Assembly: GCF_015533855.1 (NCBI RefSeq)
Contig: NZ_AP024154.1
Span: 5,353,501-5,417,500, forward strand
From: Echinicola sp. 20G
Lineage (GTDB): Bacteria > Bacteroidota > Bacteroidia > Cytophagales > Cyclobacteriaceae
Length of the DNA stretch: 64,000 nucleotides
Direction of reading: 5' to 3'
In this document: one piece after another, positions 51,941-61,759 of the stretch
Numbering within the stretch: the first letter of the stretch is position 1
How the letters are laid out: each line of letters opens with the position of its first letter
The notes under the pieces: generated by a model
The model's input: the letters and a program-made list of their open reading frames with translations, nothing else
Told to the model about the DNA's origin: nothing
The model's database searches: none
Position numbers and translations under genes: made by a program

Positions 51941-54646
51941 TTGAAAGTATTCATCCAAATATTGGGGATTTTAGTCCTGCTGGGGAGTGGTATTGCATGC
52001 AAAGGTACCAGCTCATCGGTGGAGGAAGATAAATCTGTTCAAGTTGATTTCATTTCCAATATAGATCAGCTCCCAAGATTCAGCTGGCCTGGATCCAACC
52101 AAGCTTATTTTCAAATCCTTATCCAAAAAGAAGGAAAAATAATTTGGAAAGGTAAAAAAGAAAAATCTACCGACCATACGGATATCATGTATGCAGGCCC
52201 AGACTTATCTTCAGGAGAACAATACACCGTAAAAGTAAGTACTTGGGATGAAAAAGAAATCATACTGGATACCTATGCTAATTCCTTTTATGCTCCATTG
52301 GACTATCCAGAAGATTGGAATGGGACTTGGATAAGTTATGACTATCACCCAGATTCTGCTTTGCCTGTATTTCAAAAAACATTTAAACAAGATAGATCAA
52401 GAACCTTGGCAAATGCCAGGCTGTACATTGCTGCTCCAGGTTTTTACGAAGCCTCTATCAATGGGCAAAAAATCGGAAAGCATGTTTTGGATCCTGCCCA
52501 AACGAATTACGAAGATTATACTTTCTATACGGCTTTTGATCTGGACCCGATGCAGCTGAAGGATCAAAACATCCTGCAAATCATGCTCGGTAACGGCTGG
52601 TATAACCAAAATGTCGTTTGGGGAAAATCCATGATATATGGCCATCCCGTGTTCATAGCCCAACTAGTTTTACAGTATACAGACGGATCCAGGGAAGTGA
52701 TAGAGACGGATACCTCCTGGAAATGGAAATTTGGTCCTATAACGTTTTCCAATATCTATGCAGGAGAACACTATGATGCCCGAAAGGAAGTAGGAGAAAC
52801 CACTGAAATACAATGGAGAAACGCCCTATTGGCCCATAAACATCCATCCAATTTATTACAACAATACCTTCCCGCCATTCAGGAAATGGAGGTAGTAAAT
52901 CCAATAAATATAACAGAGCCGCAGCAGGGTGTCTACGTATTAGATATGGGACAAAACATCACAGGCTGGACTTCATTAAAGCTAAAGGGAAGCCCAGGCC
53001 AGGAAATCACCCTACGTTTTGCTGAAGAAATCGACAGTGCAGGCAATATAGACCCCACATCTACCGGAGTCAAAGCGACAAAACATGTGCAAACCTGTAA
53101 ATACATTTTCAAAAGTTCAGGCACCGAATATTGGCAGCCCAGGTTCACTTACCATGGCTTCAGGTATGTGGAGATCAGCGGGCTAAAGGAAAAGCCGGGC
53201 CTAGATATCCTAAAAGGAAAAGTGCTCTATTCTAAAATGGACCTGACAGGTCATTTTACTTCTTCAGAGCCTAATCTTAATAAGCTTCATGAACTGGCAC
53301 TTTGGACCATCAAAGGAAACATGCAGGGAATACCGACAGATTGTCCGCATCGCGAAAAGTGCGGATGGACAGGAGATGCCCACGCTGTTATCCATGCTTT
53401 GACCTATAATATGGATGCCAGACTCTTCCTTACCAAATACATGTTCGATATGCGTTCCTCGGGAAGGAATGTTCAAAGAGAACTTTACTTTGGAGAAAGT
53501 TTTCATGACCGAAGTATCATCATGAAACCAGCTGGTATTCCTACGATGATCGTACCCGGAAGAAGAACCAGCGGGACCGCTTCACCAGATTGGGGAACGG
53601 CCCAGGTACAAATCCCGTGGTATCTCTATTTGTATTACGGACAAAAAGAAATTTTGGAGACTTTTTATCCAGACATGAAAAACTGGACCGATTATGTCCA
53701 TGAGAAAAATGTAAATGGTATAATCACGCATGGTTTGGGTGATTGGTGCCCTCCTTCTGGGAACGGAGGAATTGAATGCCCCGTTCCGATCAGTTCCAGT
53801 GCTTTTCATATATTGGATGTCAAACTAATGATAGAGGCAGCCAATGTGCTGGGGAAAAAACAAGATGTGTTTAAATACAGAAAACAGTTAGAAGAATTAA
53901 TTATTCGGTTTAATGAAGCGTTTCTTGATTTGGATCAAAGCACTTATGGAAGCCAAACTGCCAATGCCCTTGCCCTGGATATTGGTATTGTCCCTGAGCA
54001 TTTGAAAAAATCAGTAGCGGCATCTATCGTAAAAGATATCCATGGAAACGGTGACGGATTTTTGACCACAGGCATATTTGGTTTGAGTCGTCTTTTTAAA
54101 GTATTGAGTGAAAATGGTCAAGAAAAAGAAGTATATCGCCTTCTTACCAAAAAGGGATACGGGAGTTTTGCCTATATGTGGGATAAATATGATGCTACTA
54201 CCCTTTGGGAGGTTTTACCTGTTCTTGATTCAACAGCACTTTATAACGGCCGTTCCCACAGTCACCCTATGCAAGGGGGCTATGATGCTTGGTTTTATTC
54301 CGGATTGGGAGGAATTAACCCAAGTCCAGACGCTCCTGGCTTTGAAAAAATCATTTTCAAACCCTACCTGACCCAATTTATAAAACAAGTTGAAACAGGC
54401 CATGTCTCTCGACATGGAGAAGTAAAAAGTAGCTGGACCAATGAAAATGGAGTATTCACATGGGAAATAACGATACCCCAAAATTGCACCGGAGCCGTGT
54501 ATGTTCCTGTTCATTCGAGTGAGCAACACATCACCCTCAATGGCAATCAGGTAGGTTCATTTAAAAATACTAAGGATAACTTTGTCTTTATCGGTAATTA
54601 TGAAGCCGGCACTTATCAAATTATCGCATCAAGCACTACAAATTAG
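51941..54646 (+). CDS. GH78-type alpha-L-rhamnosidase, lipoprotein
   Basis: 901 residues. The start codon is TTG at 51941; the lipobox GIAC follows at Cys about 21, which supports this start. The order is an N-terminal beta-sandwich region, a domain at about 130-420 (ARLYIAAPGFYEASINGQKIG), then the (alpha/alpha)6 barrel with TDCPHREKCGWTGDAHAVIH, in which the Glu and Asp match the GH78 catalytic region, and a C-terminal beta domain. It would release rhamnose from oligosaccharides. Ten nt separate it from the next gene. Confidence 0.87.
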   Translation: MKVFIQILGILVLLGSGIACKGTSSSVEEDKSVQVDFISNIDQLPRFSWPGSNQAYFQILIQKEGKIIWKGKKEKSTDHTDIMYAGPDLSSGEQYTVKVSTWDEKEIILDTYANSFYAPLDYPEDWNGTWISYDYHPDSALPVFQKTFKQDRSRTLANARLYIAAPGFYEASINGQKIGKHVLDPAQTNYEDYTFYTAFDLDPMQLKDQNILQIMLGNGWYNQNVVWGKSMIYGHPVFIAQLVLQYTDGSREVIETDTSWKWKFGPITFSNIYAGEHYDARKEVGETTEIQWRNALLAHKHPSNLLQQYLPAIQEMEVVNPINITEPQQGVYVLDMGQNITGWTSLKLKGSPGQEITLRFAEEIDSAGNIDPTSTGVKATKHVQTCKYIFKSSGTEYWQPRFTYHGFRYVEISGLKEKPGLDILKGKVLYSKMDLTGHFTSSEPNLNKLHELALWTIKGNMQGIPTDCPHREKCGWTGDAHAVIHALTYNMDARLFLTKYMFDMRSSGRNVQRELYFGESFHDRSIIMKPAGIPTMIVPGRRTSGTASPDWGTAQVQIPWYLYLYYGQKEILETFYPDMKNWTDYVHEKNVNGIITHGLGDWCPPSGNGGIECPVPISSSAFHILDVKLMIEAANVLGKKQDVFKYRKQLEELIIRFNEAFLDLDQSTYGSQTANALALDIGIVPEHLKKSVAASIVKDIHGNGDGFLTTGIFGLSRLFKVLSENGQEKEVYRLLTKKGYGSFAYMWDKYDATTLWEVLPVLDSTALYNGRSHSHPMQGGYDAWFYSGLGGINPSPDAPGFEKIIFKPYLTQFIKQVETGHVSRHGEVKSSWTNENGVFTWEITIPQNCTGAVYVPVHSSEQHITLNGNQVGSFKNTKDNFVFIGNYEAGTYQIIASSTTN

Positions 54647-54656
54647 CATAAAACTC

Positions 54657-56390
54657 ATGTCTATTTTAAAATACATTGTATCCTTTTTATTGATTTTATT
54701 GGGTAGTCAGGTCATGGGACAAGATACTCAGGCTTCCCATAGCTTTAAAGATAACCGTGTGCGTGAATATGTTACACCACAAAAAATCTTATGGGTATCC
54801 AGTGAAAGTACAATACACAATATTGAAGGCCTTCTTCAGCCGGGGAATGGTCAGGCTGATTTAGTAGGCAAAAACACCTGTACCCTACAAGGAAATCAAG
54901 ACCTCAATCCCGCCTTCCTGCTTGACTTTGGAAAAGAATTACATGGTGGACTTCAAATTGTCACCGGTATGTTTGAGGGCAAAACCCCTATTACACTAAA
55001 AATCACCTTGGGGGAATCAGTTTCTGAAGCCATGTCTGATGTAGTGGGATCCTCTGCTACCAATGAACACGCCATCCGTCAAACAACCGTTCAGGTTCCT
55101 TGGTTGGGCAAAACAGAAATCGGCAACAGCGGCTTTAGGTTTGCCAGGATTGAATTATTGGACAAGGACAGGACTCTCCAACTTAAAGAGGTAAATGCCA
55201 TTTCCATCTATCGGGACATTCCCTACCTTGGAAGCTTTAAATCTAATGATGACCGCCTGAACAAAATTTGGGAAACCGGTGCCTACACTGTTCACCTGAA
55301 TATGCAGGATTATTTATGGGATGGCATTAAAAGAGACCGCTTGGTCTGGGTAGGTGATATGCATCCGGAAGTAATGACCATTAAGGCTGTTTTTGGTGCC
55401 AATGAAGTGGTACCAAAAAGCCTCGATCTGATCCAGGGCATCACTGATTTACCTTCTTGGATGAACGGAATCAGCTCCTACTCCATTTGGTGGATATTGA
55501 TACAACATGAATGGTACAAAGCCTACGGAGAGCTGACTTATTTGAAAAAGCATGAAAACTACATCTTCGAGTTGCTGGAATTATTGGAACAAAACATTGA
55601 TGAAAATGGAATGGAAACATTGGAGGGGCGTTTCTTAGATTGGCCAACCAGTCCCAACAAAGAAGCGGTACATGCAGGGCTCCAAAGTCTAATGGTCATG
55701 GTTTTCAGAACCGGAATAGATCTGGCCAATCTCCTTGGACAACCTGAACATATTAAAGGTTATAAAAAAACAATTGAAAAACTGAAAAAGCATGTCCCTG
55801 ATCCGAATGGAAATAAATCTGCGGCAGCATTATTGGCCATATCCGGTTTAATGGATGCCGAAAAAGTAAACAATAAGTGGTTATCCAAGGATCCCAATTC
55901 AGGGGTTTCCACCTTTTATGGTTATTACGTTCTACAGGCAAGGGCTATGGCCGGTGACTATACGGGGGCGATGGATGTGATCCGAGATTATTGGGGAGGA
56001 ATGTTGGACCTAGGGGCCACCACCTTCTGGGAAGATTTTAACCTGGAATGGGCCAAAAATGCAGGAAGAATAGATGAGCTGCCTAAAGCTGGAAAAGTGG
56101 ATGTTCACGGAACATACGGCGATTACTGTTATGTTGGTTACAGGCATTCCCTCTGCCATGGCTGGGCTTCAGGCCCCACGGCATGGCTTTCAGAACACGT
56201 ATTAGGTATTACCATAACGGATTCAGGGAATACGGTTACGATCTCCCCCCACCTTGGAGACCTTGAATGGGTGGAAGGCAGTTATCCGACCAAATTTGGG
56301 GTGCTATTTGTAAAACACACCAAAAACAGTGACGGTAGCATCTCATCACAGATCCAAGCCCCAGAAGGGTTGACCATTATCAATAATTAA
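54657..56390 (+). CDS. GH78-like (six-hairpin) rhamnosidase
   Basis: 577 residues from ATG 54657, where a signal peptide begins (MSILKYIVSFLLILLGSQV); the ATG at 54582 lies in the previous gene. The (alpha/alpha)6 barrel carries DGIKRDRLVWVGDMHPE (about 221-237), the GH78-like acid region, but the protein is much shorter than its neighbour and lacks the N-terminal accessory domains. It may be specific for a different rhamnose linkage. Other six-hairpin activities are possible. Confidence 0.75.
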   Translation: MSILKYIVSFLLILLGSQVMGQDTQASHSFKDNRVREYVTPQKILWVSSESTIHNIEGLLQPGNGQADLVGKNTCTLQGNQDLNPAFLLDFGKELHGGLQIVTGMFEGKTPITLKITLGESVSEAMSDVVGSSATNEHAIRQTTVQVPWLGKTEIGNSGFRFARIELLDKDRTLQLKEVNAISIYRDIPYLGSFKSNDDRLNKIWETGAYTVHLNMQDYLWDGIKRDRLVWVGDMHPEVMTIKAVFGANEVVPKSLDLIQGITDLPSWMNGISSYSIWWILIQHEWYKAYGELTYLKKHENYIFELLELLEQNIDENGMETLEGRFLDWPTSPNKEAVHAGLQSLMVMVFRTGIDLANLLGQPEHIKGYKKTIEKLKKHVPDPNGNKSAAALLAISGLMDAEKVNNKWLSKDPNSGVSTFYGYYVLQARAMAGDYTGAMDVIRDYWGGMLDLGATTFWEDFNLEWAKNAGRIDELPKAGKVDVHGTYGDYCYVGYRHSLCHGWASGPTAWLSEHVLGITITDSGNTVTISPHLGDLEWVEGSYPTKFGVLFVKHTKNSDGSISSQIQAPEGLTIINN

Positions 56391-56444
56391 AAGCATAAGG
56401 CAAGAGGTTGCTTTAAATCCATCCACTTGCCAATTTAGCCTAAC

Positions 56445-57917
56445 ATGAAAAACTTACTTTTATCAATTATTTTCCCTCTATTTATTCTCCTAACTCCCCA
56501 TTCCAACGGTCAGCCAAGTCAATCGGCTAAATCACCCAATATTATTTTTATTTTGACCGATGATCAAGGGGCTCATCTTTCAGCATTAGGCACCAAAGGC
56601 ATTCATACGCCCAATCTGGACCGACTGGCCCGGGAAGGCGTACTTTTCACCAATTCCTTTGCCACTGTGGCTTCTTGTTCACCTAGTAGAAGCTCCATTA
56701 TGACCGGAATGTATCCCCATGCTAACGGCCATTGGAGAAATACCATCACTCCCAAATTATCAGATCCCGATACGGAATTTGGCCGGCAATCATCCACAGT
56801 AGATAAGGTGGGGGTACACGAATATATCAAGACCCTCCCTGAGGTTTTAAAAGCCCATAATTACTATACGGCCATCACCCAGAAATTTCATATGAGTCCG
56901 CCTTGGAAATTCCCTTACAGTAGCAGAAACCCTGTCCATCATGATCCAGAAAAGTATAAAAAAGTAATTACCCAATTCATTGAAGAATCTGGCAGCCAAC
57001 CATTTTTCATTCAGGCCAATATTAGTCCCCCACACAGGAACTTTGACCACCATATGAAAAAGTTCCCCCAATACTTGACCAAGCCGGATGAAATTGCAGT
57101 TCCCGATTACCTGCCAGACACTCCACTCATACGAGAAGATCTTAGCAAATATTTTGGGTGCATTCAGTTGGCTGATGCATGTGTGGGTGCTATCATGGAG
57201 GTATTGAAGCAAAAAGGCATCTATGAGAATACCATAATCATTTATACCAGCGATCAGGGGGAGCCCTATCACCGAGCGAAAGCCTCCCCCTACTATGCCG
57301 GAATGCACGTACCATTTATAGGGAAAGGTCCCAACATCCAGAAGAACATCATTTCAGATGCCCTTATTTCTCATGTGGACATCATGCCCACAATCCTTGA
57401 TTTCGCAGGACTGCCTATCCCCTCCACCGTACAAGGAAAATCACTAAAAGACCTACTAATTGGCAATAAAAAGCAGGTACCCAATAGAAAATATATCTTT
57501 GCCGAGCACAATTCCCATGGCCCCCCAAGGGCAGAGCACTATCCCAGCAGGGCCGTCTTCGATGGCCAATACTATTATATTCTTAACCTTATGCCAGATA
57601 AAGCCTATCTGGCTCCCGCTGACCTGAGAGAAGAAAAACCTTGGGGAAACAAGAGTTATGTTGCTACATTAAAAGCGAAGGAGTTTTTTCCCAGCCAATA
57701 TAATGCCCTCCTGATGTTGGAATCATGCCGTCCAGCTGAGGAGTTATATGATATGGCAACCGATTCCGGCCAATTGAATAATTTGGCCAATGATAAAACC
57801 TATCAGGTTAAAATCGAAAAATTAAGAAAAGTGCTGTATCATTGGCGCAAAAGAACGGGGGATGATTATAATGACCCAAATGATATCCCTACTAGACTTT
57901 CTTCTAAAACCCGATGA
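56445..57917 (+). CDS. Sulfatase (family S1), heparan N-sulfatase-like group
   Basis: 490 residues with a signal peptide at about 1-22. FILTDDQGA (36-44) gives the metal site and SCSPSRSS (77-84, Cys 78) the formylglycine motif in the CxPSR form. YTSDQGEPYHRAKAS and GPPRAEHYPSRAVFDG are typical of the arylsulfatase/heparan N-sulfatase-like subgroup. It is the last plus-strand gene of the locus and ends before a bidirectional terminator. Confidence 0.85.
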   Translation: MKNLLLSIIFPLFILLTPHSNGQPSQSAKSPNIIFILTDDQGAHLSALGTKGIHTPNLDRLAREGVLFTNSFATVASCSPSRSSIMTGMYPHANGHWRNTITPKLSDPDTEFGRQSSTVDKVGVHEYIKTLPEVLKAHNYYTAITQKFHMSPPWKFPYSSRNPVHHDPEKYKKVITQFIEESGSQPFFIQANISPPHRNFDHHMKKFPQYLTKPDEIAVPDYLPDTPLIREDLSKYFGCIQLADACVGAIMEVLKQKGIYENTIIIYTSDQGEPYHRAKASPYYAGMHVPFIGKGPNIQKNIISDALISHVDIMPTILDFAGLPIPSTVQGKSLKDLLIGNKKQVPNRKYIFAEHNSHGPPRAEHYPSRAVFDGQYYYILNLMPDKAYLAPADLREEKPWGNKSYVATLKAKEFFPSQYNALLMLESCRPAEELYDMATDSGQLNNLANDKTYQVKIEKLRKVLYHWRKRTGDDYNDPNDIPTRLSSKTR

Positions 57918-58000
57918 TAAGTATGATAGCCTATGGGACTATTGGTTTAAAATTCACTCATCATTTCAATCATTTGGGATAGGTTGGTACAAAAAACCAA

Positions 58001-58034
58001 AAAATCCCCAATCATATGCGGTTGGGGATTTTTT
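58001..58034. terminator. Bidirectional terminator between convergent genes
   Basis: AAAATCCCCAA (58001-58011) pairs with TTGGGGATTTT (58022-58032) and has T on its right and A on its left, so it can stop transcription from the sulfatase gene and from the minus-strand hydrolase ending at 58093. Confidence 0.75.
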
Positions 58035-58092
58035 TCGGTTCAAGCATTAATTCTTCCCATTCATGAATGAATGGAAGTATTATATTCCGCTA

Positions 58093-59862
58093 TCAATCAG
58101 GGGGAGAATATGAATAATTAAATCTCCTGTCCGGTGCAGCGTCTCCATCCAAAAAGAAAGCCGTCATATCATTTAAGTGTTGGGGATTATCCAACCAATG
58201 AAAATGAAAGGCAAGTTTCTTTCCACTAATACCCAAGGCCTTTCTGGACACTGCTAACTCCAAACGGTTTGAATTAGTGCCAATAGGTAGGTGCTCCATG
58301 AATTCCCAAGTATTTCCGTTCCATTTTTTTAAGGTGCTATGGGTCCCCTCCACCTTTCCGTGATTGATTAGAAAATCATATCCTTCCCATCCTGTGGATT
58401 TATCCTGGTCCACATCAATAAATAAAAGCATCCAATTTTCATCAGAGGGTCTACTCAAAGAATTTGCTGTCTTTACAAAAAAGTAGACTGTTTCCTTATC
58501 ATCACTCACTTTGGATTCAATGATATCATTTCTTCCAGAATAATTGGTGTATTTCATTGTTGGATCATAACCTGAAAAATCACGATGAACAACATCTCCT
58601 TCTGGATCATAAAATACAGGAAAAACCTCCTCCCAATCATCAAAATGACCATCTACTTTCACTTTTCCTGCATTATAAGGCTGAGGCTTTTCCATGCCTT
58701 TAAATTTTCTAATGTTAGCCACTAATTGATAATAGTAGTTATCTGAATACCCACCTTTCATTGGAGCTATATCGCGATTAAACTCCTTGGTAAAAGCATC
58801 TACAAACCAGCTATCGCCAATTTGAATAGGACGACCGGCATACATCCCTTGGTAACTTTTATCCATTTTTTCATCCCATACAAACCGTTGTGCCACCCAT
58901 TCGTTCCATTGGGTTACCATTACGACTTGGGGATTTACTGAATGGGCCCGATTCCATTGTTCCGCAAACTGTCTGCCCTCATTTGTGTATTCTGTAACAT
59001 AATGTTCATTCACCTTTGGCTGCTCTCCATTCTGGTAGCTTTTACCGATATTGGGGTGGGGGTGTGAAGCAGTGGACACGGTAATCTGCTCTGCAATCTT
59101 CCGAGTATCACTCCAGCCGTAAGCTTGAGGATATTTATCCAACCATTGCCAATGATTGGGTTCATCTTTGGAATTGGTCCATGCCCAACTTTTCTTAATA
59201 GTAAAGAAATTCTTTACCTCAGGACGCAGAACGGGATCATCCTGTTTTCCCATTATCAAAGGTTTTCCATCCCAATAAAACCATAATTCTTGAAATTCAT
59301 TCTTACCATATAACTCATCATAAAGCTCATTCATCACCCTTCCACTTTTAGAATTGGAAAGAAAGCAAATTTCTGGTGTGGGAATCCCCTGCCTTCTCAT
59401 TTCTAACGAAACTTCGCACAATTTTTTTACGGTGTTTAGGTAAGTAAAACCATTGGTTACATCAAAAAAAATGAAATCCACTTTGGCATTGCTGAGCATC
59501 TGTAGGTCCTGGCGTATTACCCAGGGATCTTCTGAACGGTAATATCCATATTCTGGCTCTGACCAAAAGTGAAAAGCTCCTTCAGGTCCCCATGCATAAT
59601 CATCGGATTTATCGGCCAAAATTTTAGTGATATCGAAGACCTTATCATTGTGTGCCCCATGCCAGATATAATAAAATACCCCTATGAATTTGTCTTTTCG
59701 GAGCCCGCCCACTTCTTTATAAGTTGGGAGTTTTCTACCTAATGCATCTGTGGCTACCCAATCGTCCGAAATAAACCTATCTTGGCCTCTGCTCACAAGG
59801 CTTTGAAAAAAAGTGGTAAAAAACAGAAAAGCAGCTATTTGTTTTAGGTTATTAATCCTCAT
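58093..59862 (-). CDS. GH71/GH99-like hydrolase with CBM9-like domain
   Basis: 589 residues from ATG 59862, which begins a signal peptide (MRINNLKQIAAFLFFTTFF); the frame reaches 59907 but that part is not signal-like. The barrel has FIGVFYYIWHG near residue 55, VDFIFFDVTNGFTYL and VVMVTQWNEWVAQR, similar to the endo-acting GH71/GH99-like group. The C-terminal region (about 425-589, KVKVDGHFDDWEEVFPVFYD and WMLLFIDVDQDKSTGWEGYD) is a CBM9-like binding domain. It is on the minus strand with the SusD/SusC pair, 77 nt behind susD. Substrate unknown. Confidence 0.7.
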   Translation of the reverse strand: MRINNLKQIAAFLFFTTFFQSLVSRGQDRFISDDWVATDALGRKLPTYKEVGGLRKDKFIGVFYYIWHGAHNDKVFDITKILADKSDDYAWGPEGAFHFWSEPEYGYYRSEDPWVIRQDLQMLSNAKVDFIFFDVTNGFTYLNTVKKLCEVSLEMRRQGIPTPEICFLSNSKSGRVMNELYDELYGKNEFQELWFYWDGKPLIMGKQDDPVLRPEVKNFFTIKKSWAWTNSKDEPNHWQWLDKYPQAYGWSDTRKIAEQITVSTASHPHPNIGKSYQNGEQPKVNEHYVTEYTNEGRQFAEQWNRAHSVNPQVVMVTQWNEWVAQRFVWDEKMDKSYQGMYAGRPIQIGDSWFVDAFTKEFNRDIAPMKGGYSDNYYYQLVANIRKFKGMEKPQPYNAGKVKVDGHFDDWEEVFPVFYDPEGDVVHRDFSGYDPTMKYTNYSGRNDIIESKVSDDKETVYFFVKTANSLSRPSDENWMLLFIDVDQDKSTGWEGYDFLINHGKVEGTHSTLKKWNGNTWEFMEHLPIGTNSNRLELAVSRKALGISGKKLAFHFHWLDNPQHLNDMTAFFLDGDAAPDRRFNYSYSPPD

Positions 59863-59939
59863 AATTGATTTCTTTATCAATAATAAAGGAAGGAAATATA
59901 CTTGCATATATTTCCGTCCAGTATTCTATTTAATAAGGT

Positions 59940-61730
59940 TTAATCCCATGTTGAAGGCTGGCCAATTCCCGGCAACCTTCTTACCTCCTCGGTCGATAAT
60001 GGTAATATCAAATACTTATCTGATGTAGCATTTCTAGGTACGTCTATGGCTACTCTTTCATAAGAAAAAACACCATTTTTGGTACCATCGGAGCTTGTAA
60101 TTCGCATTCCGGTAACTACACCATTGGTACCTAAGATATTCCACCTTCGCTGATCATAAAAACGATGGTCTTCAAAACAAAACTCCACCCTCCTTTCGTT
60201 TCGGATTCTTTTCATTAACCAATCCTGATCGTTGACAAAACCGGGAACAGCTTGGATTTGAGGCTGACCTGCTCTTTGCCTTATTGTATTTAGGGCATCT
60301 GCTGCATCAGCTAAATTGCCTAAAGCACATTCCGCCTCCGCTAAATTAAGATAGAGTTCCGCAAGGCGGAAAAACACTTTATTGGCGTTTACTCCTCCTG
60401 TGGTAGATCCCCAATAGCTTGCACTTCTGAATTTCTTTCCATAATAACCGGTGGTACTTCTTCTCTTATCTACTTCTGTGTCAGAGGTAGGGGTACCATT
60501 AAAACCTGTCCCCGGAAATCCCTCAAAAGTATATATTTTAATATCTGGCTCACTGGCAGCCATACCTTTATAACGTCCATAATTAACCCCATTAAAAACA
60601 ATGGCATGGGAAAGTCGAGCATCTCTATTCTCATAAGGGTTGTCTCCTGGGTTTTCGCTATATCCTGATGCAAAACTTACATCAGTATGGCTATTGTTAT
60701 TGTACGCCGTTACTGGTAGGCTACCATCTAATAACTCAAAACTGTCCACTAGTTCCTGACTAGGAACAACTCCAGCATTCGCACTTTGTGTAGGAGAACC
60801 ATAGGCCGACAAATCCACCCCATTTTGGGCGTTCATTTCAGCAGCTCCATTAGTGGAAGCCCTAAGAATAACCTCTGCATTCATCACATTAACGTCCTCA
60901 CTGAACATTGTACTATAATCAATCATCGGAAGCAAACTATATTGACCACTAACGGCTTCTATAGCTTTTCTAGCTGCATCTGCCGCTAATAACCATTTTT
61001 GGGAATCGCCGGTTGGATTGTTTAATGGACTAGCATTGAACAAAAGAACTCTCGATTTCAAAGCATAAGCTAGAGCCATATTCACTTTATCAAATTCACT
61101 ATTAGCAGGTTGTCTATAAGGCAGGATATTAGATTGGATTACCTCATCAATTTCTACCACGATCCTGTCTGATATTTCCTGGTAAGTAGGTCTATCCAAT
61201 TCTTCCCAGCCCACGAAATCTGGGTCAAAGGCTTCATCAGTAAAGGGAATGGGGCCGAAATTTTTAATCAACATAAAGTGATACCATGCTCTTAACAACT
61301 TGGCTTCGTCTATCCATCTTTCAATATCATCATCGGAAACCTGGTCTCCAGGCACCTGTGATTGGGGCAGGTAATCCATTGCTAGGTTACATTTTCGAAT
61401 ACCCTCCCAATATGAATTCCAAAGTGTGCTGGAAAACATATTTCTATCAGGGGACAATAAACCACTGTTCCAATCAAAGGCTATACCAGTACCGGCCCTA
61501 AACCCATCATCTGTATAGGCATCCAATAGCTCCCCACTGTGATAGGCATGAAAACTACTGTTCAGTTTATCGTAACAGCGTTCTCTAAAGTTACCGACAT
61601 TGATCTTATTTAATAACCGATCTACTGTCAACTTATCAGCCGGTTCTTCATTCATTTCGTTTAGACAGCTACTCATTCCCAACATGGAAATTAAAAGTAG
61701 TGTTTTTGTATATTTATTAAATATTTTCAT
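59940..61730 (-). CDS. SusD/RagB-type outer membrane lipoprotein of the polysaccharide locus
   Basis: 596 residues. Lipobox SSCLNEMNEEPADKLT (Cys about 22), TPR helices with AKLLRAWYHFMLIKNFGPIPF and ALAYALKSRVLLF, and a C-terminal part with RLAELYLNLAEAECALG and RIRNERRVEFCFEDHRFYD, all standard for SusD. It would bind glycan fragments on the cell surface and cap the SusC pore encoded directly upstream (29-nt gap). Confidence 0.9.
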   Translation of the reverse strand: MKIFNKYTKTLLLISMLGMSSCLNEMNEEPADKLTVDRLLNKINVGNFRERCYDKLNSSFHAYHSGELLDAYTDDGFRAGTGIAFDWNSGLLSPDRNMFSSTLWNSYWEGIRKCNLAMDYLPQSQVPGDQVSDDDIERWIDEAKLLRAWYHFMLIKNFGPIPFTDEAFDPDFVGWEELDRPTYQEISDRIVVEIDEVIQSNILPYRQPANSEFDKVNMALAYALKSRVLLFNASPLNNPTGDSQKWLLAADAARKAIEAVSGQYSLLPMIDYSTMFSEDVNVMNAEVILRASTNGAAEMNAQNGVDLSAYGSPTQSANAGVVPSQELVDSFELLDGSLPVTAYNNNSHTDVSFASGYSENPGDNPYENRDARLSHAIVFNGVNYGRYKGMAASEPDIKIYTFEGFPGTGFNGTPTSDTEVDKRRSTTGYYGKKFRSASYWGSTTGGVNANKVFFRLAELYLNLAEAECALGNLADAADALNTIRQRAGQPQIQAVPGFVNDQDWLMKRIRNERRVEFCFEDHRFYDQRRWNILGTNGVVTGMRITSSDGTKNGVFSYERVAIDVPRNATSDKYLILPLSTEEVRRLPGIGQPSTWD

Positions 61731-61759
61731 TTTTCAATTCTGTTTAAGTCCTAACGGGA

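Noticed and set aside
57862..58050. Open frame of 62 codons past the last sulfatase
   Set aside because: It overlaps the sulfatase end and the bidirectional terminator.
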